Assembly: GCA_037447655.1 (NCBI GenBank)
Contig: JBBHKE010002842.1
Coordinates: 186,001-250,000 of the forward strand
Direction: 5' to 3'
Length of the DNA: 64,000 nucleotides
DNA from: Zygnema cylindricum
Lineage: Eukaryota; Streptophyta; Zygnematophyceae; Zygnematales; Zygnemataceae
Below the pieces are notes generated by a model. It was not told where the DNA came from. It saw only the letters and a program-made list of their open reading frames with translations, and ran no database searches. A program made the position numbers and the translations under genes. Of this stretch, positions 1-7,952 are shown piece after piece (the stretch's first letter is position 1; the number at the start of each line of letters is the position of its first letter).

Positions 1-931
1 CAGTACGGTATTTAACGTACAGAAAAAGGGGATTCTTCAAAAAAATCCGGCAGACCAGCGTACGGAGATGTGGTGATAGTTATCCACCCGATAGCAGAGA
101 TCGCAAAAGTCAAAATTTCCGATACCCGAATCCGACAATTTTTTTTTTTCAAAATCTGAACACCCGAAATCCGCCCGCGTTATGTCACGATCCTAAATTG
201 TTACCCGGTACCCGATACGTGTTTACGAAAAAAAAAGGTAGCCGAAACTCGATACCTCGCGACTACCCGTACCCGAATAAGTACACAATTAATGGTACAT
301 CTCCCTCATACCTTCCACGTTGCCAAGAGTATAAAGAATAATAATGTTGTATAGTATGGACAATACTGTACTGTACAGTACTGTAGTGGAACGTACCTGC
401 GAAACCATTTTATTTTTCATTTTTTGCTTACCCGGCCATACCCATGTAGTAGAACGTACCTACGAACCCATTTTTTTTTGGGTTTTTTGCTTACTCGGCC
501 ATACCCAAATTTGTTTTTTTTTTTTTTAATCACCCGGCAGAATCCGGCTGGCCCCCAAATTTTGGCACCCGAATCCGTTCCGGATCCGACGCGAGCGGTC
601 GGGTACATATTCGAGTACCCGATTGTCATGTAAGGAAAAAAAATCGCAACGGTCTCGGACCTCCATTTTCATTCATGGGTCCTCAAGCAGAATTTTAAGC
701 CGTCGTCGCCTCTCCCCTCGCCCTCTCGCACTATCGCTTTTATCTCACACTTTTTAAAATGACAACACGAAAATATTTGTATGAAATGAAAGATTTTTGA
801 AAAATTGTTATTTTTACTACTTTTAGGTTTATTTTTATGGCAAATCCAGCGAGAAAATTCGGAAAAATGAAGTCAGGAAGTCATGGTGGAAAGTTCTTGT
901 ATTTGTCACATCGATGTTGTCACGAGTGAGC
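1..931. other. AT-rich intergenic sequence, no gene seen
   Basis: Homopolymer runs of A and T and scattered copies of an acccga-type word (for example near 120, 200 and 260) fill this stretch. Reading frames are short and low-complexity and I do not believe any of them. The right end, from about 650, resembles 15770 onward, so part of this stretch is the left half of a dispersed repeat that E2 later split. The last five bases (927-931, TGAGC) are the left target-site duplication of E2. Confidence 0.6.
383..509. repeat. Two-copy tandem repeat, about 63 bp per unit
   Basis: Unit 1 (383-445) and unit 2 (446-509) both run from a gtagtRgaacgtacc start to a cggccatacccA end, with the middle differing in T-run length. 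They lie directly after a short GTAC-rich stretch (366-384). No function is evident. Confidence 0.75.
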
Positions 932-1267
932 TGAAACTTTGAGACCTCCATAAGTCCTCAGAATGGACAACTTCCAAGAAGCCACTAGGATAACCCTGAC
1001 CCCTTTGTGTTTCAGCAGGAAAAACTGCCACCCTGGCAGACAAAAATATTGACCACCTTCACCCTTGTGAAGGTAAGACTCCCCTGAGTCGATAGCAAAA
1101 AGAATCTCTGAATTTGCTCCCCTGAGCAGTAAGTTATGGAGGGTCAAAGTTGACCTTTTGTACAGAAGCTCTATGGGAGAGAGGGTCCTATCTACTAATT
1201 TTTCTAAGTCCTATCTCTCTCATAGACTCTATCTACTGATGTACGGAGCCAATCATATTACACTTCC

Positions 1268-2461
1268 TGTTGGAATTCAAGTATTTTCTAGGTCTACAGA
1301 TTGCAAAATAAAAAGCAAAATAGTAGATATTGACAGCCTGCCTCTAACTCCTCCTCAAGTCCCCACACTTGTCGCAGTCACTGAAGACTGAAGGAGGAGT
1401 TAGCCATGGCTGCCTGTGCTGTCTAGAGGGAGACAGACAGTTGTTTTATAGGGGGTTTTCTCTAAAAGATAGTTTTGCCAGGTCCAGGATTTGATCCTGG
1501 TACTTGCCACTTGTCACACCCGCAATAGTCGGTAGTCTTATCCAGATAGTCTAAATTGTATTAGATATTATGAGGTATGATATTTATTTAAATAGTTACT
1601 ATAAGAATAATTCATTTAACTAGAACTATATGCATACTGCATAGAAACAGTTGTGGAAAGTACGACGTACGGTACGATTACGAAATAAATACCGCGCGGT
1701 TTGTTTGACGCCGGAAAGAATACCGCGCAGGTATTTATGACGGCCACGATTGAAATCCAAATTTGATCGGACGGCCGCGAAGGATGCCGAGATCGCGGCG
1801 TACGATTTTGGCGGTTTGCGATCACCGCCACATTAAGTGACACGTGGTAACACTACATTGGATTGCGGCAACTCCGGAGATTACGGGAACAAATCCGGAT
1901 ATGACACGTGTCGACATTTTTGCCATGTCGTACAATGGCCGTACATAAAGTACACCGGCACCTGTACTTTTATGTACGATACAGTAATTTGATTGGTGCC
2001 GTACTTCAGTAGATAGAGTTTTAGAGAGGGAATAGGACTTAGATAAATTTTGGGTAGGCAGCTGCCTCTCCCAGAGAGCACCCTGTATAAATGGCAAACT
2101 TTGGCCAGCCATAACTATCAATTTACTTGACCATTTTCAGTGATTCTTTTTGCTGCGGACTCACGGGAGTCTAGGCTACACAGGGGTGTAGTCGGTCAGA
2201 GTTTTTGTCTGCCAGGGTGGCTGTATTTCTAAGGGAAAGTCAAAGTGGGTGAATGTGTCCAAATCTCATATTCTAACTTTGCATTCTGTGGTGGAACTGA
2301 GCACACAGAAAGTGTTATTTCACAGGGGTGAATCTATATTGGGGTTCTGACTGTCAAGGGGTCAGTCACTTGGGTTTATATTAACTTGGAGTCGGCACTA
2401 TCTAGATTGGCTTCTTTTGGATCTGCATACTCTGAGGGCCAATGGAGGTCTCAGAGTTTCA
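1268..2461 (+). repeat. 5' LTR of E1 (LTR type B, 1194 bp)
   Basis: Starts TGTTGGAATT and ends GAGTTTCA. It contains a perfect 12-bp inverted repeat (1344-1355 with 1392-1403) around a 36-nt loop, a tRNA-like segment on the opposite strand whose T-arm-like hairpin is 1484-1500, a TATA box at 2086-2092, and the gag start codon at 2442. The same modules occur in the same order in the other copia LTRs of the window. Confidence 0.95.
2086..2092 (+). promoter_or_regulatory. TATA box of the E1 5' LTR
   Basis: TATAAAT lies about 370 bp before the LTR end, so transcription would start near 2115 and leave an R-U5 region of about 350 bp. The copy in the 3' LTR is at 5261. Type C LTRs have TATAAAA at the equivalent place (48684-48690 and 55776-55782). 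The position fits an LTR promoter; the start site itself is inferred. Confidence 0.6.
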
Positions 2462-3104
2462 GGTTATGGGCCCACCATCTAGGGTGCCTATGTTTGATGG
2501 AACAGGCTTCACGTATTGGGCGTTTACAATAGAGGGATTGCTTTTCGAGAAGCACTTATGGGGAATTGTTGCGGGACAAGTGAGATGTCCGCCACCTAGC
2601 TTTGGAGGAGCTTACTACGGAGAATCATCTGAGACTGTCCAGAATATCACCCGGAGTTCAGATGCAACGGAAGGTGAAGGGAAAAACCTTTCCGTGGATG
2701 GGGAAATAGGGGAGAAGGAAAAAGGGACACCTATGGTGAGGGGAGCTAGGATCTCAGCTATGGTACCACATGTAGGGATTAAAACTGAAGAAAATGACAG
2801 GAAAATATGGGAATACAAAAACACTATAGCAAAACATCTCATACTTAGATATGTGTCTAAGTCGATAGCTATCACTCTTTTAAGTCTAACCAAGTCTTCA
2901 AAGATATGGGAAGCACTTAGTCAGATTTATAAGAGTAAGTCTATTCAGAGGCAGCAATTAGTAAACCAAGAAATAGATGCCTATGATTATAAAGCCGGTT
3001 GCATGATAGAGTTTTGCAATGATATTGCTGCGCTATATGTTGAGCTTGCTAGTGCGGGATATGTAGAATCTGAGGAGAGGAAGATTAATACACTACTGAT
3101 GTAA
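2442..3104 (+). CDS. Copia Gag N-terminal part (E1)
   Basis: A 220-residue frame that starts inside the LTR (ATG 2442) and runs through the primer-binding site. The first residues MEVSEFQVMGPPSRVP are shared with E9 and nearly so with E2, E4, E5 and E11, which fixes the start. It aligns along its length with the other family I Gags, including the WALIEMY-like block that here reads WEALSQIYKS. It is UBN2/retrotran_gag-type particle protein and should form the cytoplasmic virus-like particle. The frame stops at TAA 3102-3104, where sister copies have a Lys codon in LLMKLPDE. The same frame continues unbroken in the next entry, so this is one Gag with a single nonsense codon; readthrough is possible but unproven. 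Confidence 0.85.
   Translation: MEVSEFQVMGPPSRVPMFDGTGFTYWAFTIEGLLFEKHLWGIVAGQVRCPPPSFGGAYYGESSETVQNITRSSDATEGEGKNLSVDGEIGEKEKGTPMVRGARISAMVPHVGIKTEENDRKIWEYKNTIAKHLILRYVSKSIAITLLSLTKSSKIWEALSQIYKSKSIQRQQLVNQEIDAYDYKAGCMIEFCNDIAALYVELASAGYVESEERKINTLLM
2462..2476 (+). other. Primer-binding site of E1, half-tRNA type, inside gag
   Basis: GGTTATGGGCCCACC begins on the base after the LTR. It is the exact complement of the anticodon stem-loop of plant initiator tRNA-Met (GGUGGGCCCAUAACC, from memory of the conserved tRNA), the same region used by Drosophila copia. It is also coding: the ATG at 2466-2468 is in frame with the gag start at 2442 and is gag Met9. Confidence 0.9.
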
Positions 3105-4424
3105 CTCCCAGATGAGTACGAAAACATCATTTATCGTATGCAGGCAATGGATGGCTCCTCATGGACTTGGAGCTTTACCATGGGGATAATTCTTGTGAGG
3201 GAAAGCACTTTGGAGCTTCGTAGGGGAAGTGACAGGGTGAATGCATTTATAGCTGGCGGTGATTGGCGGAATCGTGATGAGAGGAACGGCGGTGACGAGC
3301 GGAAGCGTGATGAGAAGAACGGTGGTGACGAGCGGAAGCGTGATGAGAGAAAGAAAGACAAAGGTAAACCTTATCGGAACTTTGGTGGAAAGAGAGGGAG
3401 AGGAAAAGGCACGGGAGCTTTGAAAAAAGGGGTTTGCTTCTTTTGTAGGGAACCGGGTCATTATATGGAGGAATGCCCTTGTTTGGAAAAACTTAGAAGT
3501 TGGAATGTGGATGAGGAGGACGAAGATGAAGAGGAGAAAGAGGATGAAGAAAAATTGGAGCTTCTTCACATCGGTAGAATGGGGAAGGGAGAAAAGTACA
3601 CAGAAATTGCTCGAAGGCAACAGTGTGCTTTTGGAGGTATAAGGGAAGTAAAGAGAGAAGAGGTACTTGAGGATGTCAAGGAGTGTAGAGTATATGATTT
3701 AGAAATGAGAAAGTCAGATCTAGGATCCATAAGTGAAAACGGGAAAGATAAAATTAATGAGGATAATTTTATACACAATAGGGAAACAGAAAACTGGTCG
3801 GAAAGGGAGACTTCAACGGATTCCGAGGAAAGGGGAGAAGTGAAACTCGAAGAGGTTTTAAAGGATAGGGGAGAAGAGAAATATTTGATTAAAGGTTTAG
3901 GGGAGAAGAAATATTTATTGGGAACTAAATTAGAAAGTAATAGTGGAAAGAATTCCATGGGAGAGAGTGAGGGAAGTTCAGAAAATGGGGTAATTATCAT
4001 GGATAAAAATATGAGTACGAAAGATATAGATCCTATGAGGAACTTAGTGGGGACTAGTGGTTTTTGGGAATATTTGGGGGTGGATGGATTTGACATCACT
4101 ACTTGGTGTGACGAAGATGTGCCTGTAAAAGGGTTAGCATCTAGGTGTATGTTGCAGATTGGAAATGGGGCTGGCTATTTGGATCGCAAGAGGGAAATCG
4201 GTTTGTGTGTGGATGAAAGAGTGATGAAGTGGATAAAATCTTTGCTTGAATTTAAGAAAAATGGGATGTTAAATAAAATGTGTGATATAATTATCATTTC
4301 AGTTCATTTAATGCACTGTGTTAAATACTTAAGTTTTATGAAAGGAAAAGGAAAAAGGAAAAAGAAAAGGAAAAAGGGGAGGGGATGTTTGTTTACTTGT
4401 TTGTGGGAGTTGAAAGAAAAATAG
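3105..4424 (+). CDS. Gag C-terminal part with zinc knuckle fused to pol remnants (E1)
   Basis: Same frame as the preceding gag part; the first ATG is at 3138 (428 residues from there). The order is: rest of the capsid-like region; a lysine/arginine/aspartate-rich stretch with a 30-bp in-frame repeat (GGDERKRDE units, about 3285-3350); a CCHC knuckle (CFFCREPGHYMEEC); an acidic stretch; then segments that match, in order, small pieces of the related pol: RVYDLEM (integrase end), YLLGTKLE and GVIIMDKNMS (after RT), and ITTWCDED with WIKSLLEF (RNase H). Protease, integrase core and RT catalytic motifs are all absent. It ends in a lysine-rich tail followed by TAG and the polypurine tract. The frame has stayed open despite the deletions. 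A nucleic-acid-binding Gag variant is the likely product. Confidence 0.75.
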   Translation, partial: LPDEYENIIYRMQAMDGSSWTWSFTMGIILVRESTLELRRGSDRVNAFIAGGDWRNRDERNGGDERKRDEKNGGDERKRDERKKDKGKPYRNFGGKRGRGKGTGALKKGVCFFCREPGHYMEECPCLEKLRSWNVDEEDEDEEEKEDEEKLELLHIGRMGKGEKYTEIARRQQCAFGGIREVKREEVLEDVKECRVYDLEMRKSDLGSISENGKDKINEDNFIHNRETENWSERETSTDSEERGEVKLEEVLKDRGEEKYLIKGLGEKKYLLGTKLESNSGKNSMGESEGSSENGVIIMDKNMSTKDIDPMRNLVGTSGFWEYLGVDGFDITTWCDEDVPVKGLASRCMLQIGNGAGYLDRKREIGLCVDERVMKWIKSLLEFKKNGMLNKMCDIIIISVHLMHCVKYLSFMKGKGKRKKKRKKGRGCLFTCLWELKEK

Positions 4425-4442
4425 ACTAGAAAATAAGGGGAG
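4425..4442 (+). other. Polypurine tract of E1
   Basis: A purine-rich run ending AAGGGGAG lies directly before the TGTTGG start of the 3' LTR, where plus-strand synthesis is primed. All family I elements here share the ACTAGAAAATAAGGGGAG ending, which also carries the pol stop codon TAG. Confidence 0.8.
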
Positions 4443-5636
4443 TGTTGGAATTCAAGTATTTTCTAGGTCTACAGATTGCAAAATAAAAAGCAAAATAGTA
4501 GATATTGACAGCCTGCCTCTAACTCCTCCTCAAGTCCCCACACTTGTCGCAGTCACTGAAGACTGAAGGAGGAGTTAGCCATGGCTGCCTGTGCTGTCTA
4601 GAGGGAGACAGACAGTTGTTTTATAGGGGGTTTTCTCTAAAAGATAGTTTTGCCAGGTCCAGGATTTGATCCTGGTACCTGCCACTTGTCACACCCGCAA
4701 TAGTCGGTAGTCTTATCCAGATAGTCTAAATTGTATTAGATATTATGAGGTATGATATTTATTTAAATAGTTACTATAAGAATAATTCATTTAACTAGAA
4801 CTATATGCATACTGCATAGAAACAGTTGTGGAAAGTACGACGTACGGTACGATTACGAAATAAATACCGCGCGGTTTGTTTGACGCCGGAAAAAATACCG
4901 CGCAGGTATTTATGACGGCCACGATTGAAATCCAAATTTGATCGGACGGCCGCGAAGGATGCCGAGATCGCGGCGTACGATTTTGGCGGTTTGCGATCAC
5001 CGCCACATTAAGTGACACGTGGTAACACTACATTGGATTGCGGCAACTCCGGAGATTACGGGAACAAATCCGGATATGACACGTGTCGACATTTTTGCCA
5101 TGTCGTACAATGGCCGTACATAAAGTACACCGGCACCTGTACTTTTATGTACGATACAATAATTTGATTGGTGCCGTACTTCAGTAGATAGAGTTTTAGA
5201 GAGGGAATAGGACTTAGATAAATTTTGGGTAGGCAGCTGCCTCTCCCAGAGAGCACCCTGTATAAATGGCAAACTTTGGCCAGCCATAACTATCAATTTA
5301 CTTGACCATTTTCAGTGATTCTTTTTGCTGCGGACTCACGGGAGTCTAGGCTACACAGGGGTGTAGTCGGTCAGAGTTTTTGTCTGCCAGGGTGGCTGTA
5401 TTTCTAAGGGAAAGTCAAAGTGGGTGAATGTGTCCAAATCTCATATTCTAACTTTGCATTCTGTGGTGGAACTGAGCACACAGAAAGTGTTATTTCACAG
5501 GGGTGAATCTATATTGGGGTTCTGACTGTCAAGGGGTCAGTCACTTGGGTTTATATTAACTTGGAGTCGGCACTATCTAGATTGGCTTCTTTTGGATCTG
5601 CATACTCTGAGGGCCAATGGAGGTCTCAGAGTTTCA
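4443..5636 (+). repeat. 3' LTR of E1 (type B, 1194 bp)
   Basis: Same length as the 5' LTR, with three differences seen (T/C near 1498/4675, G/A near 1718/4893, G/A near 1982/5157). It ends GAGTTTCA at 5636, followed by CTTCC. Its terminal ATG (5617) reads out of the LTR into the interrupted E2 LTR for 79 codons. That frame is only a by-product of the LTR-borne gag start. Confidence 0.95.
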
Positions 5637-6209
5637 CTTCCGTACACAAAAGTACAGTTGTCGGTGTACTTTCTGTACGGACACTGTACGACATGCCCTA
5701 AATGTCGACACGTGGTATAACCGGATTTGCTCTCTTAATCCTTGGAGATGTCGCGATCCAATGATATTTTGCCACGTGTCATCCGATGTGGCGATGGCCA
5801 AAAATCGCCGAAATCCTCTTCCGCGATCTCGGCATTCATTCCGGCCGTCCGATTAAATGCACATTTAATCGTAGCCGTAATAAATACCTGAGCAGTATTC
5901 GTTTTTGCTATTTAAACAAATGCGCGGTACATGTTTCTTGTCCTTACCTTGATTCGTACTTTTACATTCCTGGATCTATGTATCCCGTAAACAGTTTCAG
6001 TTAAATGAATTATCCTACGTGGTAATATTTAATTAAATATCAAACCATATAGTATGTATCACTAGTTCTAGACTTAACGGATAAGGCTACTGGCTATCGA
6101 CTGTTCACCGTCCGGCAGGTACCAGGATCAAATCCTGTATGCTGCATATATCTTTTTGTTAGATTTCCTAGAAATCCGGGATTCGGCATGTCCCACACTT
6201 AGGAAAATT

Positions 6210-6280
6210 GAGCCGGCCAGGGTTCGAACCTGGGACCTTTCACTTCAGCTCCGAACGCACTACCACTGTGCCACCAACTC
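6210..6280 (-). other. tRNA-like cloverleaf in TRIM LTR, copy 1
   Basis: On the minus strand 71 nt fold by eye as a tRNA: 7-bp acceptor stem (GAGTTGG with CCGGCTC, two G-T pairs), D-stem GCAC/GTGC, an anticodon stem only partly paired around loop AGCTGAA, a 5-nt variable loop, and a perfect T-arm CCAGG-TTCGAAC-CCTGG. The internal Pol III A box (TGGCACAGTGG) and B box (GGTTCGAACCC) are good matches. Position 33 is G rather than U, so I do not call it a decoding tRNA. Confidence 0.75.
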
Positions 6281-6429
6281 GATGTTGAGACTGGCGGGTC
6301 CGTACCCATTTATTACGCGCGGCTCGAGTATGGATATTTCCATATTCTACCCCGTATTGGACCGGCTTCACGTGCCAATCCAACACTCCCCCTCACGGGA
6401 AAGCCGGTCAAACCATCTGCAATCCCGCT

Positions 6430-6442
6430 GGCTCCGATACCA
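6430..6442 (-). other. TRIM primer-binding site
   Basis: TGGTATCGGAGCC on the minus strand, immediately after the LTR end ATCTAACA. It complements the acceptor end of initiator tRNA-Met, with G at position 8 where the angiosperm consensus has A. The gypsy primer site at 45602 has the same G. Confidence 0.85.
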
Positions 6443-6495
6443 TGTTAGATTTCCTAGAAATCCGGGATTCGGCATATCCCACACTTGGGAAAATT

Positions 6496-6566
6496 GAGCC
6501 GGCCAGGTTTCGAACCTGGGACCTTTCACTTCAGCTGCAAACCCACTACCATTGTGCCACCAGCTC
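6496..6566 (-). other. tRNA-like cloverleaf in TRIM LTR, copy 2
   Basis: The same 71-nt structure as 6210-6280 in the other LTR. The acceptor stem GAGCTGG/CCGGCTC has only one G-T pair. The D-stem is slightly weaker (GCAC/GTGG) and the T-loop reads TTCGAAA. The differences between copies are scattered, as expected from independent decay after insertion. Confidence 0.72.
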
Positions 6567-7034
6567 GATGTTGAGACTGGCGGGTCCGTACCCATTAATT
6601 ACGGGCGGCTCGAGTATGGATATTTCCATATTCTACCCCGTATTGGACCGGCTTCACGTGCCAATCCAACACATTTTAGTAAATAAACCCCTAACGGTAA
6701 ATAAACTAAAATATTTCCCGTAAACCTCTGGAGAGCCTAGGTAGCCATGGCTCTAGCTTCCTCTCCAATTTCTCAGTGACTGCGACAAGTTTGAGAGTGG
6801 GAGAGAGAAGTTAGAGGTAGACTGCCTCGGCTTTTTCTATATTTCTATTTAGACCTAGAAAATACTTAAAAACGACCGTTAATTTCTACACTCCCCTTAT
6901 TTTCTAGTCAATCTTTAATTACAGACCACACTTCTCCCTGCAGAAAATTAGCTTAGGGGAAAGCACAGGTTTGGTCATCATATCTGCTACCATCTCACTA
7001 TCTGGTCGGTACTTTAAATTGATTGTTTTGTTTT

Positions 7035-7886
7035 CTACTTTCTCTCTAACAAAGCTGAGTCTAATGTCCATGTGTTTCGCTTTAAAATGATGTTTAGGAT
7101 TGGCAGAAATAGCGATTGCACCTGATTATCACAAAAAAAAAATTGCACACCACTCTTAAGGTGACCAAGCTCACCAAGCAAAGACTTGACCCACATCAAT
7201 TGTTTTACAGCAGAGCAAGAGGCCATATACTTAGCCTCCATGGTGGACTGAGCAATAACGTTTTGCTGTTTGCTACTCCAACAGCAAGCCCCATCACCCA
7301 CATATAATACATATCTAGAAGTGCATCTCCTCATCGGAGCATCACCATAACTAGCATCACTCCAAGTAGTGTTGTCAGTATTCTCCCCACCCAAATGCAA
7401 CCATAGATCCCTAGTTCCTATCAAATATCTAAGGACTCTCTTAGCTACCTCCCAATCTCTCTTAGTGGGAGCATTTAGACTTCTACTCAGCACTCCTACA
7501 ACTGCAGCTAAATCCGGCCGAGTACAATTCATAAAATAGATTAGACTTCCCACTACTTGCATGTAAGGAATAGTCTGCATGAACTTCTGTTCTTCAAGAG
7601 ATAATTCCTCGTCTAAGACTATGACTCCTTCTTCCTCACTCCCCTCACTTCCCTTCTTCAACTCCATTGGAGTTGTACAACTATTAGCTTTATCCATCTG
7701 AAATTTTTCAAGCATGTTCCCTATAACTTCCTTATGAGTCAATCTTATAATCTTTCTTTTTCGGTCTCTTTCTACTTGAATTCCCAAAATATATTTTGCT
7801 TCCCTCATATCCTTAATTTCAAATCTCCCCTTAAGATCGGTTTTCAGTTTATTAATGTTTTCCATTGATTTACTTAAAACAAGCAA
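7035..7886 (-). pseudogene. E2 pol C-terminal part: end of RT and RNase H
   Basis: Same frame as the large pol frame 7953-10784, from which it is separated by one TAA (Ser codon TCA in sister copies, RISSDHS). The YVDD catalytic motif falls between the two. The segment holds the RT thumb/connection (FEIKDMREAKYILGIQVERD) and copia RNase H (TTWSDASYGDAPMRRCTS, STMEAKYMA, VKSLLGELGHL). After CDNQ the frame shifts, so the conserved KHHFKAKHMDIRL block and the MMTKP tail are out of frame downstream (to about 6900). Normal function would be cDNA synthesis and RNA template removal in the particle. Confidence 0.9.
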
Positions 7887-7952
7887 ATCATCAACATAAA
7901 TTGCAATAAATATAAAACCTTCTTCATCTTCAAAAACATAGATTGAGTGATC

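Larger units (their letters stand above)
1268..5636 (+). mobile_element. Young non-autonomous copia element E1 with gag-derived ORF
   Basis: A complete 4369-bp element inserted in the 3' LTR of E2. It has 1194-bp LTRs at 1268-2461 and 4443-5636, and target duplication CTTCC at 1263-1267 and 5637-5641. The only differences I noticed between its LTRs are three transitions, so insertion is recent. The internal region is only 1981 bp: gag with a zinc knuckle, then a shortened, scrambled remainder of pol in the same frame, with no protease DSGA motif and no RT YVDD motif. It must have relied on enzymes from a related element such as E2, whose gag N-terminus and primer site match. Confidence 0.95.
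6157..6671 (-). mobile_element. TRIM with tRNA-like LTRs, 515 bp
   Basis: Two 229-bp direct repeats (6157-6385 and 6443-6671) flank a 57-bp interior. Read on the minus strand, each repeat starts TGTTGGAT and ends ATCTAACA. The interior starts with primer site TGGTATCGGAGCC (6442 to 6430), the usual acceptor-end initiator tRNA-Met site, and ends with a polypurine tract GTGAGGGGGAG (6396 to 6386). The flanks CTTTT and CATTT are a likely 5-bp target duplication with one change, since the intact E2 LTR at about 12078-12088 lacks the insert. It has no coding capacity. This is a terminal-repeat retrotransposon in miniature. Each LTR holds a complete tRNA-like cloverleaf (next entries). Confidence 0.93.
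5642..6890 (-). repeat. 3' LTR of E2, main part (type A), interrupted by a TRIM
   Basis: Continues the LTR piece at 932-1267 after the E1 insertion. It starts (minus sense) TGTAGAAATTAACGG at 6890. After removing E1, the TRIM and their duplications the LTR is about 1065 bp, matching the 1062-bp 5' LTR at 11234-12295. The polypurine tract lies just outside (6891 to about 6906 on this strand's complement). Confidence 0.9.

Noticed and set aside
3159-4099. Serine/proline-rich minus-strand frames opposite E1 gag
   Set aside because: Antisense of purine-rich gag coding sequence; long only because of base composition.
6156-6723. Two similar open frames of 113 and 93 codons
   Set aside because: They are simply the two TRIM LTRs read in a chance frame; the repeat structure explains their similarity.
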